Below are positions 13,272-29,800 of a stretch of 64,000 bases of DNA, in pieces. The DNA lies in NCBI RefSeq assembly GCF_036373705.1, contig NC_089855.1, positions 10,869,219 to 10,933,218 of the forward strand. The letters are read 5' to 3'. The number at the start of each line of letters is the position of its first letter. The stretch's first letter is position 1. The translations under genes and the position numbers were made by a program. The stretch comes from Amia ocellicauda (taxonomy: Eukaryota > Chordata > Actinopteri > Amiiformes > Amiidae). The notes under the pieces are model-generated. The model worked only from the letters and a program-made list of their open reading frames with translations, did no database searches and was not told the origin of the DNA.

Positions 13272-15119
13272 GGTGCCAACTCTGCCCGGCGGGACAGCCA
13301 AGAACAACCCCCAGTAAGAAGACTCATTCATTTCCAGCATAGAATAATGTAACACACTCAAAACTAATGACACCCTGAGCTTTGAAATGATGCCCCTGTG
13401 TGGTGTGAGGTCTTATAACTTAAATTCCCATTTTGGAAGATTAGCTTAGACACCTTACATCAGTGGGAATAAATATCTATCTTGTACATACACAGACACA
13501 CACATCATACAACATCATTTTGTGTATGTATTATTTGTATTAATTGCCCAGTACCCAGTGCTTCTCTGCTTCAATAACCTAACACTTTGAAATTAACCAA
13601 TAATATGAATCACTGTTAAGCTCTGACAAGGAGGCAGTTATACAGCGTGACACTATGCAATCAATCATTGTAATTGTTTATACATATTTGTATAAACGAA
13701 ATGGCACCCTTATTGGTTTGTAACCATAATCTGCATAATGTAGAACCACTATCTGTAACGTTGCCAGCTCCCAAGACAAATTATTTCAGAAAATTAACTT
13801 GCACTTGTAACTAGAACTCCACAAAGTCAGCACATAACACAAAGGTCACTGAAATTGCAGAGCATAGTGAACAGACTTTTTTCCATTAGAAATCCACCCT
13901 TCATTGCACACGCAGTTTAACAGGGTGCACACAACTCAAGAAGTTAATTAGGTAATACATGTGCGATTGCTTATTGGACTAAAGGACTTTGATTTAGATG
14001 AGGAGAGCCAACCAGTTAAAAGATTAAGCAATGCCACTTGATCAGCAATAAACAGAGATACTCAAAACCTCAAAGGCTGTTAATCCAATTGTGAATTAAG
14101 TTTCGCTGGAACGCTTAAACTGGACTTTCTGGTTTTTCAGTGAGACTGAGTCTGTACTGTGCCATAAGAGCATTTCTATAAGGGGCAGAAACATGTAATG
14201 CAGGTATGAATAAACCAACACCAGTCTGACATGATGGTGATGTACAGCCTGGCCTCCATCAAAACAAAACAACAACACATTAGTTCAAATAATAAAAACG
14301 TGTGTAATAAAACGTATGTATACTATACTTACCTGGAGAAAGAAAGCCTCTTGCCTATTCCTTGCTGTGCAGTGGTGAAGAATGACTTGACAAGGCCAAA
14401 CTGCATCTGAGTTAATAATCAACCAGACCTCAGATCAGTGTGCAGGTTAATGCACAGTAAAAATGCCTCTGCTCTGAATGTGTGTGCGTGTGCCTGGACA
14501 CGTGTGGAGACAGTTGGCATTGCTGTATTAAAGATGAAACCCCACGTCTCTCTACTTGTCTCTGTAAGGCAGCTGTGTGTTGCAGGCTGAGGACAATTGC
14601 TTTGGGGGTCAGACTCACAGCATGGTCGTTTCCGGGGTTGAAGGTTAACCCCGCTCCGTCACAGGAGGTGCGGGATGCCGTGATTGGGGGAGCCTTTCAT
14701 TTATTTCAGCATGCATTTATTTGTACATGTCCCATGCAATATCCTGCACATCTGATCTTGCCTGCCGCCTGTATATGCACGGTGTTGAGTGTATTTGTAT
14801 CATCTGCACGTTTTGCACAATTTGGGAGGAATGTGTCAGCTCAGTATCCATAGAAACCGAGCTCTTTGCGCTGGGAAGAGATTCCGCTCTTCTGATTGGT
14901 TGGAAGTTTATCCCCACCTCTTTGGACGCTACCATTACTGGTCCTAGGGGGATTAAATGGGTATTTTTGCTTTTATACAGCTTATTCCGGTTCCTGCTAC
15001 ATAAATGACCGACCCAACAGTGTTTTTATAGTATGTGACTTGTCATAACATAACTCATATTCTTACTGTAAATATGTAGTATTTCACTAAATTGACTTTC
15101 TGGAACAAACACCCCTATA
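13272..15119. other. Spacer between the divergent nucleoside hydrolase and BIVM
   Basis: This 1.85-kb spacer should hold the hydrolase promoter and any 5' non-coding exon. A CCAAT box on the minus strand (TGATTGG on plus, near 14894-14900) sits in a GC-richer patch at 14600-14960 and is the best promoter candidate, but I could not fix a start or a 5' exon. ORFs of up to 123 codons here show no family resemblance. Confidence 0.4.
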
Positions 15120-15245
15120 TCGGCAACCTACAGACTTAGGACGTGACGAAGCCGGAAGACTGCGCATCCAAGTGCAAGGGGGCTGCTGAAGTGATCTGGC
15201 GCTCCGTTATAGTCGTCTTTAGTCTCTTTAATGTTTCTCTCCAAG
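15120..15245 (+). promoter_or_regulatory. BIVM: Probable BIVM promoter and non-coding exon 1
   Basis: A short CpG-containing patch carries a CRE-like half site (GTGACG, about 15143), an ETS core (CCGGAAG, about 15152) and an NRF1-like TGCGCA (15161). It is followed by a good donor (CCAAG/GTGAGG) at 15245/15246. This fits a TATA-less housekeeping promoter with an untranslated first exon spliced to the acceptor at 16315/16316, where the first ATG opens BIVM. Exon status is inferred; no transcript evidence is available. Confidence 0.5.
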
Positions 15246-15982
15246 GTGAGGACTGTCTTCATTGCCAAACCTACTGTGTGGTTAAGGTGGAGGAGGAGTA
15301 ACGGGTCTAATCTGCGGATGGTTTGTGTTTGTCTGTCAGTGTCTCAAGCAGCTGGGTGAAAGATAGGTCGTTTCTGATCCACAAGCCTGTCGGATCCCAC
15401 TGACTGACACATTCATGTCGTTGACTGCATTCAGATCATTATTTTAATGTCGTTGGTCGTATCAAGGTATAGCACAAGCCGAGCTTTAGGAAAAGGGTTA
15501 ATAATCTGGACATCTGTATAGATTATAGCTAATAAAAATGAACGGGCATGACTTTGTTGGTAGCATTGGAAAGTAGTGTAAACGAACTGTTGTCAAACAG
15601 ACGTGTATGTCCTCCAGTGGACTAAGTAACTGTGTATTACAACTATGGGTGTGTATATGATCGTTTAGGCGCTTTATAACGTATTTATATCACATAGTTG
15701 TTCATTGTTTTACTTTGCAAACAACCTGGTGTATACTTGCTTAAAGCTATAATGAAGCACGAATCATAACTCATGCACTCATTTTACTGAAAAGAAACAA
15801 AGCTTTAGTAAATAATGCTTGAAGCAGGGTTATAATTAATGATCCAGTTCTAATCTTCAATGTCAATGTTGTAAAACATTACTGTTCTGTCTTTGGTTAC
15901 ATCTTCTAAATTGAAACAGTCTAATCACAGGTTTCTGGCACATTGTGGATATGTTAATAACTTCTTGAAAGGAATTGCACAT

Positions 15983-16169
15983 TTATTATTATTTATTTCT
16001 TGGCCTTATCCAAAGTGCAAAAATGCAGTGCAGTTCAAGGCATAAACATTACAAATTCCAGTTTACATAATACAGTGCAATTTAAAGCGTAATGCATTTT
16101 ACAAATTCCAATTTACACAAGTGTATACAATATATGAGGTCTTACATCCTGGATTGTAAAAGCTGAGTG

Positions 16170-16170
<1 letters not shown>
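15983..16170 (-). repeat. Truncated 3' end of an L2-type LINE
   Basis: Read on the minus strand this ends in TTTGGATAAGGCCAAGAAAT followed by short AT-rich repeats, as L2 tails do. About 110 bases (16055-16165) closely match the segment at 28690-28800, which is the 3' side of the longer L2 copy in NME7. It lies in the BIVM 5' intron and has no coding capacity. Confidence 0.75.

Positions 16171-16173
<3 letters not shown>

Positions 16174-16211
<38 letters not shown>
16174..16211. repeat. (ATT)n microsatellite
   Basis: About twelve ATT units directly abut the L2 3' fragment on its right. Confidence 0.95.
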
Positions 16212-16416
16212 AATAATTGCACGTTTAAAAACCACTAAAGTCAACTTTTTCTGTACAGTCACATCTGTGCACATTATGGATTGAGTTTTGTTTTTCTCCT
16301 CTCCTTTCTTTTTAGTTCTCCGCCGCACAAGGGCTTGGATCTCAGACCTTGTGGGATCAGTAACACCTTTAAAAAAAACCGGACTATTATCTTATTTACA
16401 ATCCAACTTGCGTTCA

Positions 16417-22077
<5,661 letters not shown>

Positions 22078-22565
22078 ACAACAGCAGTGCTTGCAGACAC
22101 TCGGCGGTTTCTGTTTTGGAAGTGGTGTGCAATGCAATCTGGTCCGCATTCATATTACATTAAGTTCTACCTGGGTCTATATTTATTTATTGGCAAAGGC
22201 AAATTTTAGTTTCCCAAAAGTTACCACCTTGTGTTCACAGAATGTCTAGACACTCATTTTGTGTTTTTTTATTTTTTTATTTACACACAGCACAACTGGT
22301 AGAATACATGAAAAATTTCCTTTAATATTTTCACTCGCCAGCTTTGTGGAAAATATCCGGTTATGGGCCTATGTGTAGCCAAGCGTGTAATGTGTAAAGC
22401 ACAGAATATGTATATGATGGTCAAACTATTGCAATCAGGACCACTTGTATTTGTATCAAAGGGCAGCATCAGGTACAAAACCAAATTCATACAAAAAAGG
22501 TGTGAATAGAGAATCACAGCAAAATGCATGCATTTGTGACCACTAGAACAATTTTAAGACTACAA
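22078..22565 (+). other. BIVM: BIVM 3' UTR
   Basis: The first 490 bases after the BIVM stop contain no recognisable gene. No strong AATAAA occurs before the SINE, so transcripts may end inside the SINE (22927) or later (23537-23542). Confidence 0.4.
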
Positions 22566-22973
22566 AATGAGGACGCCTCTTTGCTGTTCTGTTGGTAAGA
22601 GCCCCTGCTCTGTGAGTGGAGGAGCTCTGTATTGCAGACATTATTGGTTTGAATATGGGCTTTCACTGCAGAGTGTGAGTGGGGTTCCCTGCAGGGCAGT
22701 GTGCAGTGGCTCGAGTGTACCAGATCGGCCTGGATTTCCTCCTAGTGTTGTGCAGTAGTGACTACGGTGTGGGTTTCCGGTGAGCCTGCAGTTGTGTTCA
22801 TGAGCTGCCACAGCCTCTTGGGAATGTGGTGTGGAGTGGATCAGGTGTACAACATGTTTAAGGAGACTGAGGTGTGGCCTGCCTAAATCTCCTGCGTTGT
22901 GGCGAACCAAAATGCTCTACAGTTTGAATAAACATTGATTCCAAATTGTGGGGAGTAAAAAAAAAAAAAAAAG
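22566..22973 (+). mobile_element. Probable tRNA-derived SINE just downstream of BIVM
   Basis: The head resembles a tRNA gene: a box-A-like GTTGGTAAGAGC with the arm around it at about 22575-22605, and a box-B-like GGTTTGAATATGG near 22646. An unrelated body of roughly 270 bases follows, ending in a pure A run at 22958-22973. That layout is typical of a Pol III-derived SINE. The body family was not recognised. An AATAAA lies inside the body at 22927-22932. Confidence 0.55.
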
Positions 22974-22997
22974 GCAATTCTAAATAAGATGTGTGTA

Positions 22998-23056
22998 CAT
23001 GTATAATATATAATATGTATAATATATAATATAATATATATATATATATATATAAA
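22998..23056. repeat. AT-rich simple repeat
   Basis: Irregular TATAA and TA repeats, including a (TA)n run at about 23033-23052, immediately downstream of the SINE A-tail. Confidence 0.85.
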
Positions 23057-24054
23057 TTATATAAAAAAAGTTGTCACCTAGGGTTTAATAAAATTATTCC
23101 ACAGCATGCCCTTTGCTGATGGTAACCTGTTCGATCTGTTGAAGTCTTTTAATACACAGGTAAGACTACACCAGTAAGTGATACATCTTTATATTGATAA
23201 GCACAGAATTCTGCTCTATTCCTTAGACACTTAAAAATAAATACAAATAAAGCCACTACCCAAAGATCAATCCCACAAGGTTCTTCTATTTCAGTTAAGA
23301 TGTTAACATCTTTCATATGTTTGAATGAAATGCACAGACTGTAAAAAGATAATGCTTTTGTGCTCAATGTGAAACACAAAAATAAATGACTGCATGTTTG
23401 CTAACATATACTGTATACACTTCTGGATGTGAACCTGTCCTGCCCTTTAAGTGGGAACTATAATTTGATATATGGTCTTCAGTTTCCCTGAAGTTCATTT
23501 AAATGTGATTAAAGTATGACTGATGTTTTGCTTTTGAATAAAGGTTTATACAAATTGTTACACATTCCACCTTTATTTTGTAATACACAAATATGGTCAC
23601 AGGGCTGCAACACTTCATTTGTACATTTATAAGTGCTTCAATATACATAGTATATTATGTATTTAAAATCAGATTACTGTAATAAGAAAGGTAACATTCA
23701 GTTTCCATAAACAGAAATCACAAATCAGATCTTCACTTCATTTTAATGAACTTAATTTCCAAAACTGGAATAATGACCATTTCCACCTGAACAAAGTGGT
23801 CTTGCGATTCGCTTCCTTTGCTTTGGATCTTATTTCCTGAGTAATTTCAATGATCAATGCATGCACCCTGAGTCTGTAAATATCTGTTGGTTTACTATAT
23901 ATTCTACACTTTTATTTCCATAATTATTTTTTACAGTGGTTCACAGTTCTCCATCATATTCTTCCAATCCTCTTCAGACCAGCCTCAATAATATACTGCA
24001 AACTTTACATTCACCATCGCCATTAATCATGGTTTAGCTTTCACCTCTTCAGCT
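23057..24054. other. Convergent spacer between BIVM and the methyltransferase
   Basis: AT-rich sequence with poly(A) signals for both strands: AATAAA on plus at 23537-23542 (possible distal BIVM site), and on minus at 23572-23577 (likely methyltransferase 3' end, about 480 bases beyond its stop). No coding exon is visible. Confidence 0.45.
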
Positions 24055-26348
24055 TCAGCTCTGATTCAGGACACGTTTTAAATCGGATATTTCAGACGGG
24101 GAAATTCTGCAACACCCACCTGCATTATAATAATAATACAAACTATCAGTAGTTATCTTACGAAAAGGCAAAATAAATCTATATTATGATGCATTTCTAT
24201 AGAATTGTCTTTTCTGCACTTATAGTAATTAGCAACCCTGTCAAGGAGGTTATAATTGTCTACATGAGCGTGATTAGGTGCTGATAAATAAAACCATCCA
24301 GTATTTGGTAATTAGTTTTCACATTATTAATTTGAAAAATACAGCTTTATAGCACCTGGAGAAGTGGGACTATTTCAAAGAACCATGTAGAATTTGTTAA
24401 ACTTTGTTCTCGCTTGGAAAAAAACTAACAGAAATGTTATTACCAATCCATTTTGCTCCTTGTTTCTTCCATTCGAGGCTCAAGTCAGCAAAAGTTGTTT
24501 TACTTTTGTCTGTTTTCCACCTTAATTAACAAATAAATCAATCAAAACTTGAATCGTGTTTAGATTGCGTCTGCACACACAAGAGAATCATGTGATGTGA
24601 TGTTTTAGATCTACAGTATATTCATTTTCCAACTTATTACCATCCATAAGGTTCCTAGGTATGTTTGGGAAGATGTCTTGTAGTTAAGGTGTACTATTAT
24701 TTCAAAGAAACTGGCATATAAGATCACTTATTGGTTGCCAGACTTACCCAATATTTTGAATCCACTCTTCTCCGCTATTTGGATAAACTACCCAGCTTAC
24801 ATCTGGAGGTTTGTGTTGGCTGGCAGAAGTGAGCAGGGGGGTGATCAGAGGGGGAGGACAGCAGTTCACTCCAACAGCCACCAGCTGCTTTGATCGGTTG
24901 GCCACCTGGATTGCCTCTGCAAACGTCCTTCCGGTAGAAATGCACTTCTGATCCTGAATCAGATTTAGAACGTGGAATGATGGGTAGAAATAAGTCTGTT
25001 ATCATGCTCGGGAGGCCTTCAGAAAGGCCTCCTGTGCGTTAAACATAAGTATTTGAAACAAGCTGACCTCTCCATCATTTACCGTATAGATTACCTTGCA
25101 GGAAAATGAGAGCCAGGCCTTTGTGTTTGGAAACTCCCTGAGAAGTTCCACTAAAGCTTCTGCTTCTTTCAGGCTAGGGATGGTCTCCATTGCAATGAGA
25201 TCGGCTCCTGCTGACACCAAACACTGGACCTGTGGCCGATGCCAGGCCTTGAACTCCTGTAACCGAAACAGAGACATGCTGAAACTGATTTTTGGTTTTA
25301 CAATCAGCCCAGCGTGAAGACAAATCAGCAGCATTACCTCTCCACTCATCGTCTCCTCATAGGTGCCAGTATACTCAGAGCCATCATAAAGAAATGCTCC
25401 GTAGGGTCCAACGGAGCCAGCGACTAATGGCACTTTGTTGTCTTCAAGAGAACACAAAACTGTGACAGTGTGTACATTTTACATTATTGAATTTACAGTT
25501 GAAGCATGTGGGATGGATTCATCTAAAATGCCACTTATATTCTCTTTGAAACACAACTGTTTGCATAAGCTGATTTAGTAAAATTAGGGTTTCAGAGCCA
25601 TTATCATTCCTTAAGAAATCGGAACTCACCAGAAGTCCTAGTCTTGAAGTCCTGCACTGCATCTCTGGCAATCTGCACCCCTGACATCATCAGCTGAATA
25701 GCTTCCTCTGAAGTCATTCCCAGGTGCTTCATAAAACCGTCCACACTCGCCTGATACGTAGCTGTTGTGAGAACATCGGCACCACTAGAAAGAAATCTAT
25801 AGAATGAAATTTTAAAAATGTAGTTGATAAACAAATATCATCATCATCTCCTCACCATTATTGATCTCAGGTTGATGTGTAAAGACAGTTAATTAGTTTA
25901 GTGTAATTCTTCTTTCATGGTGGTATTTAAAGGTGACCCCATCATCATAGGTGTGTGTGTCTAGACTGGTTTCTACTTACCTTTGATGAGCATCTTTTAT
26001 AGCTTGTGGATTTGTATGCAGAAGTCTAGCACTCCATAATGGGTCCCCCTGGATCAACAAGAGATGTTTGTATTCGTTTTATTCCCCACGACTGTACAGT
26101 ATGAAGTTTCATAACATTGCCTCTTCTGATTTGTAAGTTTGTTAAGAAACAGATTGATTTTGCTACAAGATAAAAAGTAAAATTACTTGCAAATATCCTG
26201 AATATGTGAATTATACACAGATGATCCTACTACAGCAATATAAAGTTATAGACAGCAGAATCTTTAATAACAGTACCTGTATCTTTATTCCAGCTGCTTC
26301 CAGTTCTGTTGCTAACCCCCCATCTAAGATGACAACCTGTCCATCCAT
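24055..26348 (-). CDS. Homocysteine S-methyltransferase, MmuM-like, complete
   Basis: Eight exons on the minus strand: 26348-26277, 26048-25981, 25796-25630, 25441-25338, 25256-25095, 24953-24748, 24502-24444, 24119-24055. Phases agree and the product is 300 residues. The family transfers a methyl group from S-methylmethionine or SAM to homocysteine, making methionine through a Zn2+-bound thiolate in a TIM barrel. Visible signatures: ILDGGLATELE (7-17), LTTATYQAS, VPLVAGSVGPYGA, AMETIPSLKEAEAL, then the Zn ligands in GVNCCPPP (Cys222) and GGCCRISPSEI (Cys282, Cys283), with SWVVYPNSGEEW between. At 300 residues with no C-terminal extension it matches MmuM, not BHMT (about 400). An ATG ten bases upstream is out of frame, so MDGQVVILDGG is taken as the start. 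The gene is convergent with BIVM and divergent from NME7. Mammals lack this form and use BHMT and methionine synthase. The donor substrate cannot be read from the sequence. Confidence 0.95.
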
Positions 26349-26604
26349 CCTGGTTCATATAATTTCAGAGTCCTTCCTGCAATCTGTTACATTTAAAATG
26401 GGTTTACATCACTAACCCCCCCCCCCCCGCCATAAATAAATACAAAAAAACAATTAATTAGGAGGCAGATAACAAAATAAACACGTTTACTGTATTAATG
26501 TATAGCTCAAACCATGGATATAAAATCACATCTTTCTAGATCTGCGGCTCAAACTGCTACTTTCCATAGAAGACGCCTCTTTGTATCCCATAATCCCCTG
26601 TTAT

Positions 26605-26617
26605 GGACCTTTGACCT
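26605..26617 (-). promoter_or_regulatory. DR1 nuclear-receptor motif (HNF4/PPAR-RXR type)
   Basis: On the minus strand this reads AGGTCA A AGGTCC: two direct half sites with a one-base spacer and a single mismatch to the ideal. It lies about 257 bp upstream of the methyltransferase ATG, in that gene's orientation. A hepatic regulator would suit a methionine-cycle enzyme; binding is inferred only. Confidence 0.5.
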
Positions 26618-26793
26618 TTGTTCTCTCAGCTGTAGGGTCAAACAAATACTTCCTGTATATATATATTTATTTTTACAAAGATTTCACTAGATTTAATTTA
26701 AGTGCGGTACATTCAAAATATATAAATTCATATCTGAATTACAAAAATGTGTGAATTCTGTATTTTATTTATTTTAGAAGAATATGTTAGGTG

Positions 26794-26807
26794 GTTGCTA
26801 TGGTGAC
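26794..26807. promoter_or_regulatory. NME7: RFX X-box upstream of NME7
   Basis: GTTGCTATGGTGAC; its reverse complement GTCACCATAGCAAC fits the X-box consensus GTNRCC-N(0-3)-RGYAAC at every position. It ends 57 bp before the NME7 ATG. RFX factors drive ciliary genes through this element, and NME7 is a ciliary/axonemal and gamma-tubulin-associated protein. Confidence 0.75.
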
Positions 26808-26864
26808 GGGCAGATATATGAATAAACCGCCGCCAAACAAAACGTCCCGCACATCACGGTAGAA

Positions 26865-29800
26865 ATGGTACGTATTATTCACTATATTCCTTTATATTTG
26901 CGTTTCATTTAAATCAAATAGGCTGCATTTCTTGTTTGCAAACATTTGTTTTGCCTAGCTAGCTAATCAAATAATTTCGAATTATGTTCATTTTTTAAAG
27001 AGGTATTTCTAATGAAGGGTAGTTGTTAATGAAATGGCTTTATTGCTGAAATGCTGCTGGTTTATTTATTTTTTAATCCCGTTGCATTATGAAAGCTAAA
27101 TGATATGAACGTCATAATCCCAAAGATGTATTAAAATCGTATGATTTCATAAAGTGCACGTCAATGACTCTTATCTGCAGTCTCCTATCTAAATCGCTTA
27201 AATGTGAACTTAAATACACATTCCCTATATTTACAGTTCTGTACGTTTCTGCGATTTATTTTGTATCCTCCCGGTTTTGCATTATTCACTTGACAAGACA
27301 TACTTTTTCGCTGAAGCATTTCCAAAGATAATGCATTATTGGTTACGTACACACTTCTATTGTGATCACATTTCTATATGGAAGAATCGGACAGATCTTG
27401 GTTGATGAGTGAGTCTTTATTTTATGCTTTGAGGGATTCTATTTTACCTAAAGATATTAAAACAAGATACCTGGTTATTCCACAAATAATTTAGTTTTAC
27501 TTTTACAATTGAGCTGTTGTTGTTTTCAGTGCTGTAGAATGGAGGTACTGAATTCAATTCAAGACCCTAATCCTTACAGACGGTTCTCTTCACCATGCTG
27601 CTGCTCCAGTAGCCTGTCTCTCCCTATATGTAGTGACATCCTTGTAATATGTTGTATTTGCACCATGGATGCTACATAAGTTAGGATAGATCCAGGGAAG
27701 GCAACTTCAGCATCTTCAGTTAATAGAATTGCACAATATAGCCCAGACATCAGCCAAGCACATGTATAACTGCTCTCAACCAAACCTAAATTTGATAAGG
27801 ACAATGTTAATTTCAGGGGCAGGCCTAACTATACACTAGGACATGTGGTTATTGCCCAGTGTGAGTAAGGAAACAACACGTTCCAGGAGACCAGGAATTA
27901 CATTTGGCCTTAGGAGGTTCTACTTTTAAGAATGCATGCTTTTGTTAAAATCCTATGTATTTGTCTTGTAACGTTAGATGGAGCCGTTAGTGTGTCTTTC
28001 TTGAAAGGGTGTGACCTTTGTGGGTGTGAGAGAATAAATGTATCATTAAATAGCCAATGAAGATCTGGCAGCTGTTCAACAAAGACATCTGGAACTGTGG
28101 AATAATAGTGTTATTCAAGATTAGTTCACCATAGCATGACCAGTTATGATATGTACTGACTTATGATATGAAAACCAATTCATTACCCAATTTATCTAAT
28201 TAGTGACATAGCTGCTTCCAATTAACCTTTAGCAAATACTGATTTATAAAATATATAAAAACTGCAGGATTCTGACTATTCAGTATTGCACTTGAACAGC
28301 CCAGTCAAAATGCCTGATGACACAATTTTATATATATAATATATAATGTGTTTATATAAAAAAAACAACAACTAAAGTTTACAGTATTTAATCGAGGGTT
28401 GCTTAGTAATGTGGACCACACACACTTATTGTTGGAAGCTATGCTACCTGATTTAGGGCCCAAATACATTTACAGTTAACTTACATTTTCATTCCTTCCT
28501 CAGTTTTTTATTTTTATTTTTTGGGGGTGGGGGGTTGAAGCAGTTGTGTGGATTGATTTTGAATATCTAAATTAAATCCTCATCTCTGTTCTAATGCAGT
28601 CTTATTATAACATATTTGACATTTTATAATTTAATCAACCAACCAAAATTGTGATTTAACATGCATTGCATGAATATTAATAATAATATTATTCCAATTT
28701 ACATAATACAGTGCAAATCAAAGCATAATACATTTAGAATTTTTTAATTTACACAAGTGTATACAATATGAGGTCTTGCATCCTGGATTGTAAAAGCTGA
28801 GTGCAGACAAGATGTTAGGTCACAGTAAAGGGACAAGGGAAAGGGAGCATAGGGGAAATCGGAACAAACAATACAAGTACTAGTAATAAGGCAAGTAGTA
28901 TGACAAAACGTTGTATAAGTGCAATCTTACAGGAGAGTAAATGACTAAATTACAAGTACTGTCTGAAAAGATCTGTCTTGAGTAAGCGCTGGAAGGAGGT
29001 CAAGGACTCTGCTGTTTTGACTTCGGTGGGAAGGTCGTCTCACCACTTAGGGGCCAGGGATGAGAAGGAGCGGCTCTGGAGGAAGCGGAGTGGAGAGGAG
29101 GCAGAGTTAGTCTTTTGGCACCAGAAGACCGCAGTGGTCTGGAGGGGATGTATGGGGAGACGAGGGACTGAAGGTAGCTTGGTGCAGTGTGGTCGAGACG
29201 GCGGTAGGTGAGGGTCAATGTCTTGAACTGAATGTGTGTAGTATCGGGAGCCAGTGGAGGGAGCGGAGCAGTGGAGTAGCGTGTGCGAACCGTGGCAGAG
29301 AGAATACCAGACGAGCCGCAGAGTTCTGGATGAGCTGGAGCAGGTGGGTAGTAGTTGCAGGCAGGCCGGCCAGGAGGGAGTTGCAGTAGTCCAGGCGGGA
29401 GAGGACCTGGGCCTGGACGAGCAGCTGAGTCGAGTAGTCTGTGAGGAAGGGACAGATTCGGCGTCTGTTACTCGGGAAGAATCTTCAGGTGCGTGTCAGC
29501 GTGGTGATTTGCTGAGTGTATGATAGTGCAGGATTGAGGGTGAATCCTAGGTTCTTAGTGGAAGATGAAGGAGAGAGTGTGTTGGATTCCAAGGGGATCG
29601 AGATGGAGAGATCAGCAGAAGGTGAGGAAGAGGGGGGGGAAAAAAAGAGGAGATCAGATTTGGAGAGGTTGGGCTTGAGGTGGTGTGAGTGCATCTAGGC
29701 GGAGATAGCAGACAAATGGGAAGAGATGCAAGAGGGGATGAGAGGGTCGGAAGAGGGAAAAGACAGGAAGATCTGGGCATCATCTGCGTAGCAATGGAAA

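Larger units (their letters stand above)
26349..26864. promoter_or_regulatory. Divergent promoter region, methyltransferase / NME7
   Basis: Only 516 bp separate the two start codons, so both promoters must lie here (or the 5' UTRs overlap it). A C run lies at 26418-26429. The methyltransferase side has a DR1 motif at 26605-26617 and the NME7 side an X-box at 26794-26807. No TATA box at a convincing distance is seen for NME7. Confidence 0.7.

Noticed and set aside
13272..13373. N-terminal extension of the nucleoside hydrolase to an ATG at 13373
   Set aside because: The upstream in-frame residues show no family resemblance, and the ATG at 13271 has a strong Kozak context followed at once by the conserved LLLVDADCG strand.
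14482..15008. Overlapping ORFs of 123 and 95 codons upstream of BIVM
   Set aside because: Cys/Ile-rich translations without family resemblance, no splice logic joining them to BIVM, and located in the likely promoter spacer.
22566..22660. A functional tRNA gene
   Set aside because: Only box-A- and box-B-like words are present. The arms do not pair into a cloverleaf and the sequence continues into a SINE-like body with an A tail.
24055..26348. Betaine-homocysteine methyltransferase (BHMT)
   Set aside because: The protein is 300 residues with the MmuM-type order of motifs and ends 18 residues after GGCC. BHMT is about 400 residues with a C-terminal oligomerisation extension that is absent here.
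27574..27804. A minus-strand 76-codon ORF as a transposase fragment
   Set aside because: No catalytic or DNA-binding motif could be recognised and there are no inverted ends around it.
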